Positions 12,935-24,960 of a stretch of DNA of 64,000 bases are shown here, piece after piece; the first letter of the stretch is position 1; the number at the start of each line of letters is the position of its first letter. The notes beneath the pieces are model-generated. The model was given only the letters and a program-made list of their open reading frames with translations, was not told the DNA's origin and did not search any database. A program made the translations under genes and the position numbers. Source of the stretch: Azolla pinnata (taxonomy: Eukaryota; Streptophyta; Polypodiopsida; Salviniales; Salviniaceae); NCBI GenBank assembly GCA_037176905.1, contig JBBBWG010017667.1, forward strand, positions 1-64,000, written 5' to 3'.

Positions 12935-13739
12935 TCTGTTTCCCTTTCCATAAAGGATGTGTGCATCAGCATTTATGCGATTCGAGAATGGATGCCTAAT
13001 GATAGAATTCTATCTTGCTATACCTAAATTCTCGAGGATGTGTCTGAACTTCCCAGTGCCACAGGACGTTCTATCTCTGAGTTCACACCAACTCTTGTTA
13101 ATGTTAGCGCACCGAGCACAATTCCTGTATCATTTTAGAGGCTCTACACATTTTAAAACAAGAATACTATGCAGTGGGAAACCGAACTATACACAGACTT
13201 CAATCCTGAGTGGAATGCAGCAATTGCTGTTTTTGGTTGTTGTTAGGGAGGTACAATGTTTTACTCTAATATATTGGGTTTCTTCTTTTGTATGTAGAAG
13301 TTACGATCTGCTTACAACTTGTAAAAGACACCTAATGGTGTTTACTGGATGGTATGACAAGTGTTAATGCCATCTCTGACAACTTTAGGTACTGCCACCC
13401 TGAGCAGTGAACAGTACAAAAGGGAATTCTAATCAGCAAGGCACTTTATCAAAATGTTTGACTCGCTAGATTTTACTTGCAGCTTATGCAGATTATTGCG
13501 TCTGTCTTACCTCCCATTCCATGTGTCACCTACATGCCTGTCAAAAAGGCCAAATAGTTGAGCATCTCATATGTAAGCAAATGCATGCGGTGTGTCTATA
13601 GTATAGCTGTAATCTTGCATTACATTTTCAATAAGTTTTGGTAATAAGAAATCTACAAAATATTCCAAGTCAAAAAGAAGTTAATTTTACAACAGAAATC
13701 TACCAAGAAGGCAACCGTAATTGAGAACACCTGTGATCT
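12935..13739. other. Convergent intergenic spacer (SYP81 and CNGC 3' UTRs)
   Basis: About 800 bases separate the two stop codons. The spacer presumably holds both 3' UTRs, with AT-rich sites near 13620-13660. An ORF of 136 codons at 12957-13367 resembles no family and looks like chance. Confidence 0.5.
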
Positions 13740-16700
13740 CTACCTCTTTCTGGCACGGATCTGTTTACGCCATGCTGCTTGAATACGGCGTGCAGCCACA
13801 TCAGCATAGAAAGGGGATGTATACCTGTTACCATAAGAATTTGCAATAGATACCAACATACATTTCAATTATTTTCTATAATTTATTTACAAAGATTATT
13901 CCTGTATTTAACAAAGATTCAATCTTTTTGTGCTTTCTTAGTATCATGCCAAACGGAAATCACAAGCAAATAGCATAAAGCGTCAGGAGTAAAGTTTGTC
14001 ATGCGATAGGAAATTACTATCTAGAATATATCACTGTCTCTCTATACAATGTCGATTGGCTTCTACAATTTCAAGCAAGCGTTCTAAAATTTCATGAATA
14101 AGACTATTTTGATAAGTGGTTTGCCATTTCCAGCTAGTTTCAACTAACGAAGATAAATCAATAAACCGGCAGAAGAGAACTATGATATATACCTTATAGT
14201 GCCTTGAACCTTTGGGTTCTTCAACTGATGGTTAAAACGATCGACAAGAATCTCTAAATCCTTGGCCTCCAATGAAAACGCCTCAACATTGGTGGTACAT
14301 CGAACAGTCCTTGTTGAGAAAACGCCATGTCTCATACTAGTTCTGGTGCCTGTATGGTGCATTTGTGAAAACAAAGGAATTCTGTAGATCAAATGTATAC
14401 AGTCAAATGTAGATCAAAGGATTATACCAGGTTTGCTGCGATGCTTCAGAAGAGATATAAACAATTCTTCCCCACAAAATTGTCCTTCTTCAAGTTCAAC
14501 TTCGCTTCCATCAACTCCAATACTCAATAGCCTTCCTCGTAATATGAAAAGCATTCGCTCCACAGTATAATGAGGTCGCATGATTACACTCTTTTCAATG
14601 TAGACTTTCTGATGTAAGCGTTCGCCAACAGCATCAAGAACATCAGGTTCCATAATCTTAAAAATGTGCATCTGGGAGGAGTACTGGCCTCCATTAGGTT
14701 TCCTGTGCTTTGATTTCTTTATTTGAAAGAAATGTGTAAGAAACAAGAAGATTGACCAATCCAAATGAAATAACATTTCTACAAAGTGATTGACGAATGA
14801 GAACCTGAATTTAATTGACAAAACACTAAATATTTCAGACACTGTTTTATTGACATTTGGTCGTGCCATTTCTGCATGCAACTAAAATTTAAAGGCCATG
14901 GGAAAGCTGTGCAATAAACAGCCTACGAGAACAAGAGAATACAAAGCTGCAACCAATTTATGAATTAGTACTACTAACGAATGCCAGTCAACATGTTTGA
15001 ATTTAAAATGCAAGCACTCACTTCTTCATCTTGGTTTTGATTATCAGAATAGCGCAAGATTAGTTCACGCCTTATTTCTTTGTGTAGACCTTCTGGCAGC
15101 CCTTCAAGCAGTTCACCCTCATTTACACCCCTTGTGACTGCCCATTTATATCTTTCTGCCTGTCGCACTTTGCTGTAAAGATTGTGAATCAGAGTCAATG
15201 CAAAAAAATAAGGTTAAACATATCAGGAATATCTAAAAGAACCTCTTTAGCTCCTCGGGAAGGTTACGTCGTTTCATCCATACTTCTACATCATACCTTC
15301 GCTGGCGCATGTCCATTTGCCTTGAAGGTGTCAAACAAAAACTTTCCAATCAGGATATATGAAGAAAAACACAGACCAGAAACAAATAATTTCATTTTTC
15401 AAGCATAACACAATCATTCAGTAAGATTATCGAGTAAATCTTTATGCATATACATTCGTTCCAGAAATCACATAAATTTTCTGATGATGAGTCAAAATTT
15501 TTGAGACTAGATGCCCAGGTAACAGATCCAGTATAGGTAATTTATTCGGCTAATCCAACAAAATACTGAATCACTAAAATACGAGCGCAGAAAGAAAGAC
15601 ATTCCTTTCCTATATAATACATTATGCTATCAGTTAGGGTTAGTAGACATGGAGATTGGCATTGAAGAGAACATTCCAACACTTAAAAAGAAAAATCAAA
15701 GTGCAAGTACTGCAACAATAACATATCTAGCCAGGAATCAATGAGTGTTAATTCATACATTGAGATTGGCATCTTAAAAAGAAAAATGACAATGCTGGTA
15801 CTCCAATTTTATGATATGTAACAATACTATTATCGAGATTGAGATTGGCATCTTAAAAAGAAAAATCACACCGCTGGCACTCAAATTTATGATACGTAAC
15901 ATTAATATTATCTAACCAAGGAAGCAATGAAGGGTTAATCACACATTGAGATTGGCATCTTAAAGAGAAAAATCACACTGCTAGTACTCCAACTTTATGA
16001 TATGTAACAATAACATTAGCCAAGGAAGCAATGAAGATTAGTCACACATTGAGATTGGCATTGACGAGAACATTCCAATGCTTAAAAAGACATCAAACGC
16101 AAGTAATCCAACTTTATGATATGTAACGATAATATTATCTACCCCAGGAACCATCATTTTATTACCTTCTCTCCAGTGACTGCAAAATGTTCTGCACGTT
16201 TCCAATAAGCAAAGCAAATAATAATAATCCCAGACCAATAATTCCCATTGTAAAAAAGACTTCCCAGATAAATAAGCTAGGAACAAGATTCCCGGCAAGT
16301 GTACTAATTTGCTGCAATCAAATGTTCAGATATATTCAGATATGAAACATTTGTAGCTGATGAGGCATATATATTCAGATATGAAACAAAAAGAAACTGG
16401 GAAAATATTCTGTCACTATTCTGTCAGGTCAAACATTTTTTATGCACAAATGCAGACTCTGGTCTCTCCAGAGAGTCACTCGAACCATGTTAGCACAGGA
16501 AAACCTAATTTAACTTGAGGGATACAATTAATGCGATGGCAAGGTGTGAAATATGAACATTTTCTTACAATATGCACCTTACAATGCTATATATCTTTAG
16601 ATCACAAATTAGTCGATCTACCTATTTATTATTTTTGACAACATGAAGTTTATTCATCACAAATAATGATTTATGTAGTTTATTCTGATAATTTAAAGCA

Positions 16701-19700
16701 AATTGCTACGCATACAAAGGTGATCAAGCTCTATCTTGAAAAATGAAAAAAAGGTATGCAAAATTTAACAGGTAAGGGTAAAATGAGGGTTATAATTTAC
16801 AAACAGCAAATAAGGCTTCATTGCCAGTAAATGAACAAGTGTTCGTTCCTAAATATGCTTATGTTGGAATCAATTTATAGGAGTGCTTTTAGAATATCAG
16901 AAAGTTATCCTAGCATACTGTATTTGTTCTCAAACCAACACCACCTAATGACTCATTATCTCCAACAGGGATATTTGTTGTTGGGATGTTCAGATCAAGC
17001 CCTTGCCACTATTTTTTGCATAGATATGGTTTATGGAATGCTTCATCCCTCTTGGTTATTATTGCCCACAGACTATTACGGTGAGCAGTCAGTGACCTAC
17101 TAGTCATTTACTAATTTATGGCAGACGTTTATTGCATATAAAGGTTTCCCACCAGAAAACTATTATAATGCAAGCAATTTGCTACATTGAACTGGAGAGA
17201 ATCAATATGAAAGTGGCTGTAGATTTAACCCCCCATTATCAGGAAATATACACGTTCATTTTACATGTGTGGTAATCTATTCTTCGTTGTACAGTGCTCA
17301 ATACTTTTGTTTACAGACCTTCGAACTTAGAAGTCTGCAGATTTTGTGATCACTTGAAGATAGGATGGGTCATCAAACTAGTAAAAAATTATTAGTGATT
17401 ATAATTATAGTGAATTATGAGTTTTATTCAACCACACTCCAGAAAAGATGAACGAAAAGATAGATTGAATTACCAAAGGACATGCCAGACATTTAGCACA
17501 TATTATGGAGGGATGTGATGGAGAGAAAGTGGAAGAAAGGCATAGCAGAAGACAAATAATGATAAAGGTATTCAAGAAAGAGAGAAAGAAACTCACAAGA
17601 AATCCCCAAAACAAGGAATAAAAGTACTTTGATGTCACATTTGGGTGCACTGCAACAGGAACAGCATTTATATAGATTCCATAATCAAATGTTGGGGATG
17701 CTAAGCAACTGAAAGATGCATTTGTTGAGTTTATCCACTGTAGCTGAGCATTACTCATGTCTTTCTTCTGCATACCAGCTCCACAATCCAGAAATATTTC
17801 TTTGCAACTATGATTCTCAGCTTTGCAAACATTGTGGAGACAAACATTCACTCGCTGTGAAAATCATGTGCAAATACTGTAAATGCTACAAGTTAAGTAG
17901 ATTGTTTATGATACTCTGGAATGGAAAGCAGTTTTAACAAACCTGTAAGCCGAAGAGGTACCAACATGCACCCACCACATGCCCAGCCAAAACGTACATG
18001 AAAAGATTGATTGCAAAATTGGCCCACACAGACTTAAAGATAAACCCTAATTGGGAATGACCAGCCACCAGGGGTAGAAAATGAATACATCGTGGCACAT
18101 ATTGAAGAAGCAATGTAACCCTAAGAATGTTTTTCACAACATTTGCATTTCCTTCTGTAGCCTGGAAGCGCTTCACGACTAGCCACAACATTATCTGCAA
18201 AATAGAAGCAGCAATATGTTGCAGATCATGAATATAGACAGATATTCTCATTAGCAGGACAAGTGTGGACACTGTTTAATTAATTTTTGGACACCAGTAA
18301 ATTTCTTTTTGGATTTTCTGAGTAGTTGAGGTGTTCTCTACATTGACTGACGACATGTTGTTTGGTATATAGATACGATAACTTCAAACATGCTTAAGAT
18401 AATGGAATCATAAATTTGCTATTTACCTCTTTGCTTCAACAACTACAAGCATAAAATGAAAATGCACAATATATAGTAAAAACCAAGGCATATAGGGCAA
18501 TGCATATTTATAGATGTAAATATGGACAACATGTTACAACCCTGCTGTGACAGCAAATCTCAAGTCAGAGTACTTTAGGACTCAGAAAAATAACATGTTA
18601 GTGGAGCTTGAATGTGTGGTCTTTATACATTGAATAACATTTCACCATTTGTGGACTACTCGAAAGGTTAGAAAGACATGGTACGAAAGGCATGGTACCC
18701 CCAACTTCTTCTGAGGATTGCTTCACACGAATACAAGTCCAACGATCTATAATCAAATTGTGTGGCCTAGACTTTGACAAAATACACCTGTAAGAAGTTT
18801 CAAAACTTCTGATCAGTGTAAAGAGTTTGTAGTATGTATATGCTGCTTTTCTAGGTTATGATGGAAATATATTTCCAGTTGTGACTCAGGACATTAGCTA
18901 TAATGATTTTCATGCTTGTACAAGATGCAACATTTATGCTCAAGGATCTGCATAAGTCACCTGCCTAATGATAATGTGAGGAGCTCTTCGTGTACAAGCA
19001 CACATACTAGCCCATGAATGATTCGATTAACAATATTGTGTAGACATGATAAAGCAGGAGCACATACTCAATATTAAAATTATGAAGAAAATATAATATC
19101 AAGAGTAAATGATACAATGATGTTATAATAAGGTTGTCTCTATTATATCCACATAAAATTTCAAAGCAGCAGTCTAAATTGTACATAGATCACCAAAAAA
19201 GGTTGCAATGATCCAACCTGAGGCATTGGCAGGACAGCAATAGCGTCTAGGATGAACCAACTTCGCAGACCACTGAAGTTTTTGAATAGGGCGACCCGAC
19301 TTCGCTGACTGGGTGCTGCCACTGATGTCCTTGAGTACTAAAACACATAAAAAACCAAAACCAATCACTCGATTAGTGTTACTATGTCTAAAAGAACGAC
19401 CATGAACACATACTATGTAAATACTTATGCAAATATGAAATCAATAAGGCCTAACCAATAGACAAAACAATGATACCACCTAGTCTATTCATGTTATGAT
19501 AAGACAGTCATGTAAACAAAAAATCAAAGAAATTGGAACAGATCAAAGATGGATCTGCATCTCTTCCAAAGGGATATGCACTTTGTCAAACAGTAGCTCA
19601 AAGCAAATGCTTACACAGATTCAACAATATTAAATTAGACTTTAAAATTAACCACGTCACTTCGATTACTCATGTCATCACATGGCATAAACAAAAATAT

Positions 19701-22700
19701 CTGACATCAGTTGATGATTGGATTTCAACGACCTTGCAACTTCACACGACTTGAACTGAAAGAATAAATTTCATCTACTACAAACATCATATGACCAAAT
19801 GAAATACAAATAGAGGAAAAACAGAAACATGAAAATTTAAAGTCATCTTCATATATTATCGATGTGGTAGGCATGTGAAAAGAAAAATATTTGTGAATAC
19901 CTTTTAAGTCCAAAATGGCCTCCAATGCCTGATGAAATATTATCTCTTACATTTTTGTCTCGCCTTTGAGAGCAACAAGCAAGCATAAGAAAAAAATAGA
20001 AGGATCATGTTGTTTACAATGTTGTTTAAAATAGAAGGATCATGTTGTTCTGCACTCAAACAGGCTGTGACATTTATGTGAAAGATCTCCAACATGAGCT
20101 GATCACGTTGAATGGAGAGGAAAAGCTACTCAGGAATGTCATAGGGGGCAGTGTCAAGTGCCCAATTTAAAAAACTTCGGTCTCTCTATTAAAACTTTTG
20201 TTAGTTTTCTCTATCACTAGCATCTTGCTCAAATTTTAATCAGGTCTATCATTTTAATCGTAATTACTGATCTTCAGTCCTCCATAGTTCAAAGAGCATC
20301 ACAAAATTAAAAATGAAATGTTCTTAAGCAAACAGCTAGAATCAAATAAGTTATACAACCTACAATGCATGAATAAAACTGCACCCGTGAAATGGCAAAT
20401 GCATTAAGGCTTTCCTATCATTTGAATGCATGGGAGAGTAAGAGATCTAGCCTGGAGGAGCATGTGTAGAAAATAAATGAAGTCTGTTATGCTCCTCAAT
20501 ATTGTAACAACTTTTGCGAAGCCCACGTTAAAAGTAATGCAATAAAGCTCCTGTACCACAATGTTCAATGTTCAAAACTTTAGACACTAACAATGAGATC
20601 TATTGATTCTAAGGATAAGCTACTACAACAAACTTCTATATGTTTCTGCCAATAAGAGAATAACTTTCTTAAATGTAAGAGAGAGCAATCAAGTGTGGAA
20701 AGAAATAAACAAAAATATAACAATGTACCTTAACAAGCTAAAACTAACACCCAGACAGAGAATGAATAGAAGCTGTAGCCTCAGACAAGATCTGCAAATG
20801 TTTGTGGACCTAATTGATAGTATGCTTGCAAGGCAAAGACAAACAGTTGCAAGTTCCAAATCAGGATCTGAGAGGGGTGTGGACACTCAATTTTCAGAGA
20901 AAGAGATGATGCATTTTCTCTTTTTGGTCTTATTGCTCCTTTTGGCCTTATAAAAGATATCGATATATCTTTATTTTCTTCTCTCTTTCTGTTTCTCTGC
21001 AAATGAGTGTCCACACTTCTCTCCCCAGGACAAAGAGAGACGTACGGAGCTTGGGAGCTTTCTTGGCACAGAGCATTAGTGACTGCAGCATCACTCCAAT
21101 TAGTATTGCCATCCAACATACATGGGCACTCTCTAAGATAATCTACTCTTACCTGGCACTTATATAATCAAAACGCTTGTTGAACATGGAGATTCTCCTT
21201 GTTGGTATGCTGAATACGAGAATTTCTATAGGCACATAGAATGAATATAAATGACCTACCTCCGTTCCAATATAGCTAATTGTGCACATCTGAAGATGTC
21301 CAAAGTGGAAAAGAATAAAGTGATATGGGCTGAAATCATCCAATTAAATAATGAAGGGACATGGATCAGCCCCACAACATCTCGTAGAAGGAAGATAATA
21401 CAATATACGGCCCTTTTCATCGGCATGTCAAAGAATATGATTATTATCAGGCCTTCTTACATGGATACACATCTATCTCATGCACTCCGAACTGTGATGA
21501 GGCAGAGCAGGCTTCTTCACATCAGTTACAAATAGAGACGGACCTATAGAAGAAAGGATATGCAAATTATGCCATCAGGCTGTAGAATCAAAAGAACTGA
21601 CATCTAGTGTACCATCACTGCCTTTTTAATCAAGGTTTGGGCCAACTATGCAAGGTAATGGAATATAAGGCCGATGTAGTCGAGACGCATAGAGAAGCTG
21701 TTGAATGAAAATGGTAAATCAGCAACAACCCACCGACAGAGAACAATCACACATTTCTATTGTTCTGTGATCCCTTCCCACTCCACAAGTCAGCCAAGGA
21801 ATACTCTAGTGGAAAGGGGTCACAATTGATCCAGCAATTGGCATCCACAGATTCGTCAGCTGTGTCATTGATAATTGAAGGCCAGCATCAAGAGACACCA
21901 AAGGTGCCACCCTCTTTTCAAACATCTCTTCACCTTGGAGCGCCCATATTGGAGATTTTCCGAAGGCAAAGCTTCAGCCAATCCAAGCAAAAGCTCTTAA
22001 TTTATTAGATGTCTACAATATATTTCTGAACTTATGTGTTAGTTATATGGTGCTCTCATTTGATGCATGAGAATATTTGAGGATGATTTTTGCATTTTGA
22101 CATTATAGGTCAATTTGGCCTCTTAAAAGACGGTAGTTTAACTTTCTTTGTTTCTTTCTCAGATCCTGATCTAACAATTACAGCTTCTCCTTTAACCCCT
22201 GTAAGCCTACTATCATTCTGTTAATCCAACCTCTTTCAAGTGGTAGATGTAGATGCAAGAGATTAGCTGTGCCACATTAACACACAACTTAACTAAGATA
22301 CATCTCACCGTATGTCAAATTTTAGTTTTTTCCTTAAAACCGCCTTCCCAAAATTTTACTCTGAAACTGAGAGAGGAGGAGATGAGGCAGAGACACCACT
22401 TTATTTCATAATGCTCATTCCTTTACATTTTTTGCCTTCTATTACATTTTTAGTTTGTTTTTGAGATTCTTAACAACAAGATTTGATGGAACAAGAAGCC
22501 TAACAATAACCGTGCAAGTTGTAACATTGTTCTTAATTAAGTTATGTATCTATAATCTGTTAGTAAATGCATGTATTGATTATAATGTTTATGTTTTATC
22601 AAATCCAACTGTGAATTTTAGATTATTAAGATATGTAGACGTGCATGTCACACGTTGTTCTTAGAGGAGTTTGAAGATGGGTCCCTCCTCCATCCACGGT

Positions 22701-22981
22701 GACATGCTAACGAACCACAGGGTGAGATCGATGTTCTTCAGATCTTATAATCAGGAAAGTACTTGAACAAAGGAGTACTTCAAGTTAAAAATACTCACTG
22801 GTATCACAGAGAAGAGGAAAAAGAACAGCGGATCAAGGAATATCGCCACCAAGCAAGCAACTACAAAGAACTTGTTCCATCTTTTGACAGCATTGGAACC
22901 TGGATCTCCACAAGCAGTAAAGAAATCTGTCCTTCGTTTCTGAATTTCAGAACCAAACCACGTTCTCCATTCTTGAGCTAG
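13740..22981 (-). CDS. CNGC: Cyclic nucleotide-gated channel, CNGC19/20 (clade IVa) type; some exons unresolved
   Basis: Exons from 5' to 3' on the minus strand: 22981-22799, [S2-S3 part unresolved; candidate 21329-21260], 19337-19218, 18194-17943, 17854-17597, 16311-16166, 15320-15243, 15172-15022, 14716-14428, 14349-14193, 13824-13740. All resolved joins keep frame. S1 reads KRWNKFFVVACLVAIFLDPL. S4-S5 includes KNILRVTLLLQYVPR and CWYLFGLQRVN. The pore helix and filter is YSLFWGFLQISTLAGNL, the AGN-type filter of CNGC19/20. A C-linker (VRQAERYKWAVTRGVNE), a nucleotide-binding domain (MRPHYTVERMLFILRG; EEGQFCGEELF; NVEAFSLEAKDLEIL) and an IQ-type calmodulin site (ARRIQAAWRKQIRARKR) follow. 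These are cation (Ca2+) channels of plant membranes. A serine/asparagine-rich insert of about 22 residues interrupts the C-linker/CNBD junction. The N-terminus before S1 was not found; the promoter may lie near 24700-24960. Confidence 0.85.
15652..16150. repeat. Five-copy tandem repeat in a CNGC intron
   Basis: Copies begin with GAGATTGGCA at 15652, 15762, 15841, 15948 and 16051. Each continues with '(c)ttaaaaagaaaaatca', 'gctggtactcc' and 'tttatgatatgtaac'. Spacing is 79-110 bp. The first and last copies share an extra 'gaacattccaa' block that the middle ones lack. The array ends about 15 bases from the exon at 16166-16311. Confidence 0.85.
20869..21028. repeat. Imperfect inverted repeat (foldback) in the unresolved CNGC region
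   Basis: The left arm at about 20870-20913 and the right arm at about 20983-21026 are reverse complements over some 40 bases. They share an exact 13-mer GTGTGGACACTCA and the block CAGAGAAA. The centre (20955-20975) is itself palindromic around GATATCGATATATC. The total is about 160 bp. It fits a small MITE-like foldback or a hairpin RNA precursor. I see no clear target-site duplication. Confidence 0.6.
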
Positions 22982-23530
22982 CTGCATATTGTGAGAATCC
23001 TCGCAATACAACCAAAAGACAGCTCCTATGCCATGCACTAGTGATTGCACATCAATCGGAGAGAATAGATGCAAAGAATGCAATCAGTTGCAATGGAGGT
23101 AAAATACCCCTTCTTGAACTAGCCGCGTACTGTGAGAATTGTTGCAATGCAACCAAATAACAGCTTCTTTAGCGAGCACTAGGAACTGGACATCAAGCAT
23201 CAAAACATATGAAAGTCAAGTAATCAGTTGCAATGCAAGTAAGAAAATGTTGCTTCCCAAGCCGCATAATGTGAAATTCTTGCAATACAACCAGAATACA
23301 TGCTTTGGCACACCCTAATAACTGCATGTGAAGCACAGAAAACAGATGAAACGCATGCAATCATTGAAATGCAGTCAAATTACCCCTTCTTCAACTAGCC
23401 TCGTATTGTGTGAATCATTACAACACAACCACAATACAGATGCTTTTGTGAAAGCTAGAAATAGGACATCAGCACAGAAAACGGATGACGAGGCATGCAA
23501 CAGAGTTGCAAATGCAGGTTGAATGCCCCT
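22971..23530. repeat. Four-copy tandem repeat of about 140 bp next to the CNGC S1 exon
   Basis: Copies start near 22971, 23112, 23252 and 23390, each with 'cttcaactagccgcgtattgtgagaat'-like sequence. They continue with 'caatacaaccaa', 'aacagatg...gcatgcaa' and end in 'taccccttctt'. The first copy overlaps the acceptor and first codons of the S1 exon (22981), so this splice-acceptor region appears to have been duplicated three more times upstream. Copies are clearly diverged. Confidence 0.8.
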
Positions 23531-24960
23531 TCCTTGATTGGACCAAAAAGCTAGTTCCTACACAGCTTCTTAGCATCCATGGACACGAAAAAAACCTAAG
23601 CCTATCACACTATGATCAAAAGTTCTTTGACCAGCTGTGATGATTCTGAATCAGGAATAGAGAACAGATGAAAGGAAAAGAGAAAAATTAACTCTATTGA
23701 TATTATGAAGTAGATGCCAGTTCCTTTATCCAGGTTTAAGGATGATACTTCAAGCATAGAAAAACAAAGTCATATGAGCTGATCAAGCCACTGTGATATC
23801 ACCAGATTATGTCAACTGTTGAAGCAAGCTTTGATTATTTGGAATACAACCACATCGAATTTGTTACTTGATTCAGACACAAAAACAGATGCAAGCAATT
23901 GCATAGGACCAGTTAACTGCTTGAAACACACTGGTTGTGGCACTCTTGTGAATGATCTTCAATACCATCGGACTGTTTAATATAATTGAAATTCTGTTAA
24001 AGATTCAATAATTAGCAACATAGGAAACTACTTGTCTGCTGTAAGCATGATTATAAGGTTAGTTTTTCTGAAGACAAGTTTTATGATTAGCTTTGAAAAA
24101 GTTCTTTAATTTTCCAAATCTTTCAAGGTTAGTTTTTCTGAAGACAAGCTTTTGTGATTAGCTTTGGAAAAGTTCTTTAATTTTCCGAATCTTTCAAGGT
24201 TAGTTCTTCTGAAGACAAGCTTTTGTGATTAGCTTTGAAAAAGTTCTTTAATTTGCCAAAGCTTTTCACATTTAGAAAAAATAGCTACTAACTAACTTCA
24301 AAACACAGAAGAAAATTACCAACACTAGTGCCTTGAATTATGTCCAATTTTATTCAGTCTTTTGAACAAGATTTAGCTATAACGCCTCCTCCAATATATT
24401 ATACAGATGAATACATAGCAAATCGCTTGTTAGTTTCTTTTAATGAAATTCGCAATAGCCTCATAGATGTATCCGGCACATAAAAGGCACGGCAAAACAG
24501 ATGCCTTCAAGCTCTTTAAGCAGCTTAACTATGGCCATTCAGACAGATAAAATCAATTACGGATATGGCAAAAACCTAGTCAGTTTTCTGAGATATCTCC
24601 AGCTACATCCTTCCTAGCATGCGCTCATGGCGTCTCATGCGAAGAAAACCGATCAAAAACATGTTTAAAAACTAGTAATTTGGAGATGGAGATCGAGATA
24701 TAGACAAAACACAAGAAAAGATTAGGGCGTACCATCATCAGGTGATGATGATTTTAGATGAGGATGACTGCGGCATAACGAGAGGAATGGTGGATTATAA
24801 CAGCCGTTCTTTCTGCTTGCGGATTGTCTTTGTATATAAGCTGATGGTGAGGAGGAGGAGGACGACGACGAAGACAAAAGGAGTTGGAAGGCAGCTTGAT
24901 GCTCTTCATCTGCAAAGGGAACTGCGCGAGCTATGACGACAAAGGGAACTGCGCGAGCTT
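22982..24960 (-). other. Probable 5' part of the CNGC gene, not resolved
   Basis: CNGC19/20 proteins have a long N-terminal domain before S1, and its exons should lie here, but I could not recognise any. The stretch holds the 140-bp array (22971-23530) and a 70-bp array (24055-24265). A GC-richer segment at 24600-24960 carries minus-strand ATGs and a possible donor (GATGATG|GTACGC near 24730), so it may be the leader. Confidence 0.35.
24055..24265. repeat. Three-copy 70-bp tandem repeat
   Basis: Nearly identical units start at 24055, 24125 and 24196, each opening AAGGTTAGTT and containing 'ctgaagacaag' and 'gattagcttt'. Only a few substitutions separate them, so this is one of the younger duplications in the window. 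Confidence 0.9.

Noticed and set aside
20732-20873. Candidate S2 exon of the CNGC on the minus strand, with a good acceptor
   Set aside because: It has a pyrimidine-rich acceptor, but none of its frames matches the conserved S2 pattern, and the phases do not fit both neighbours.
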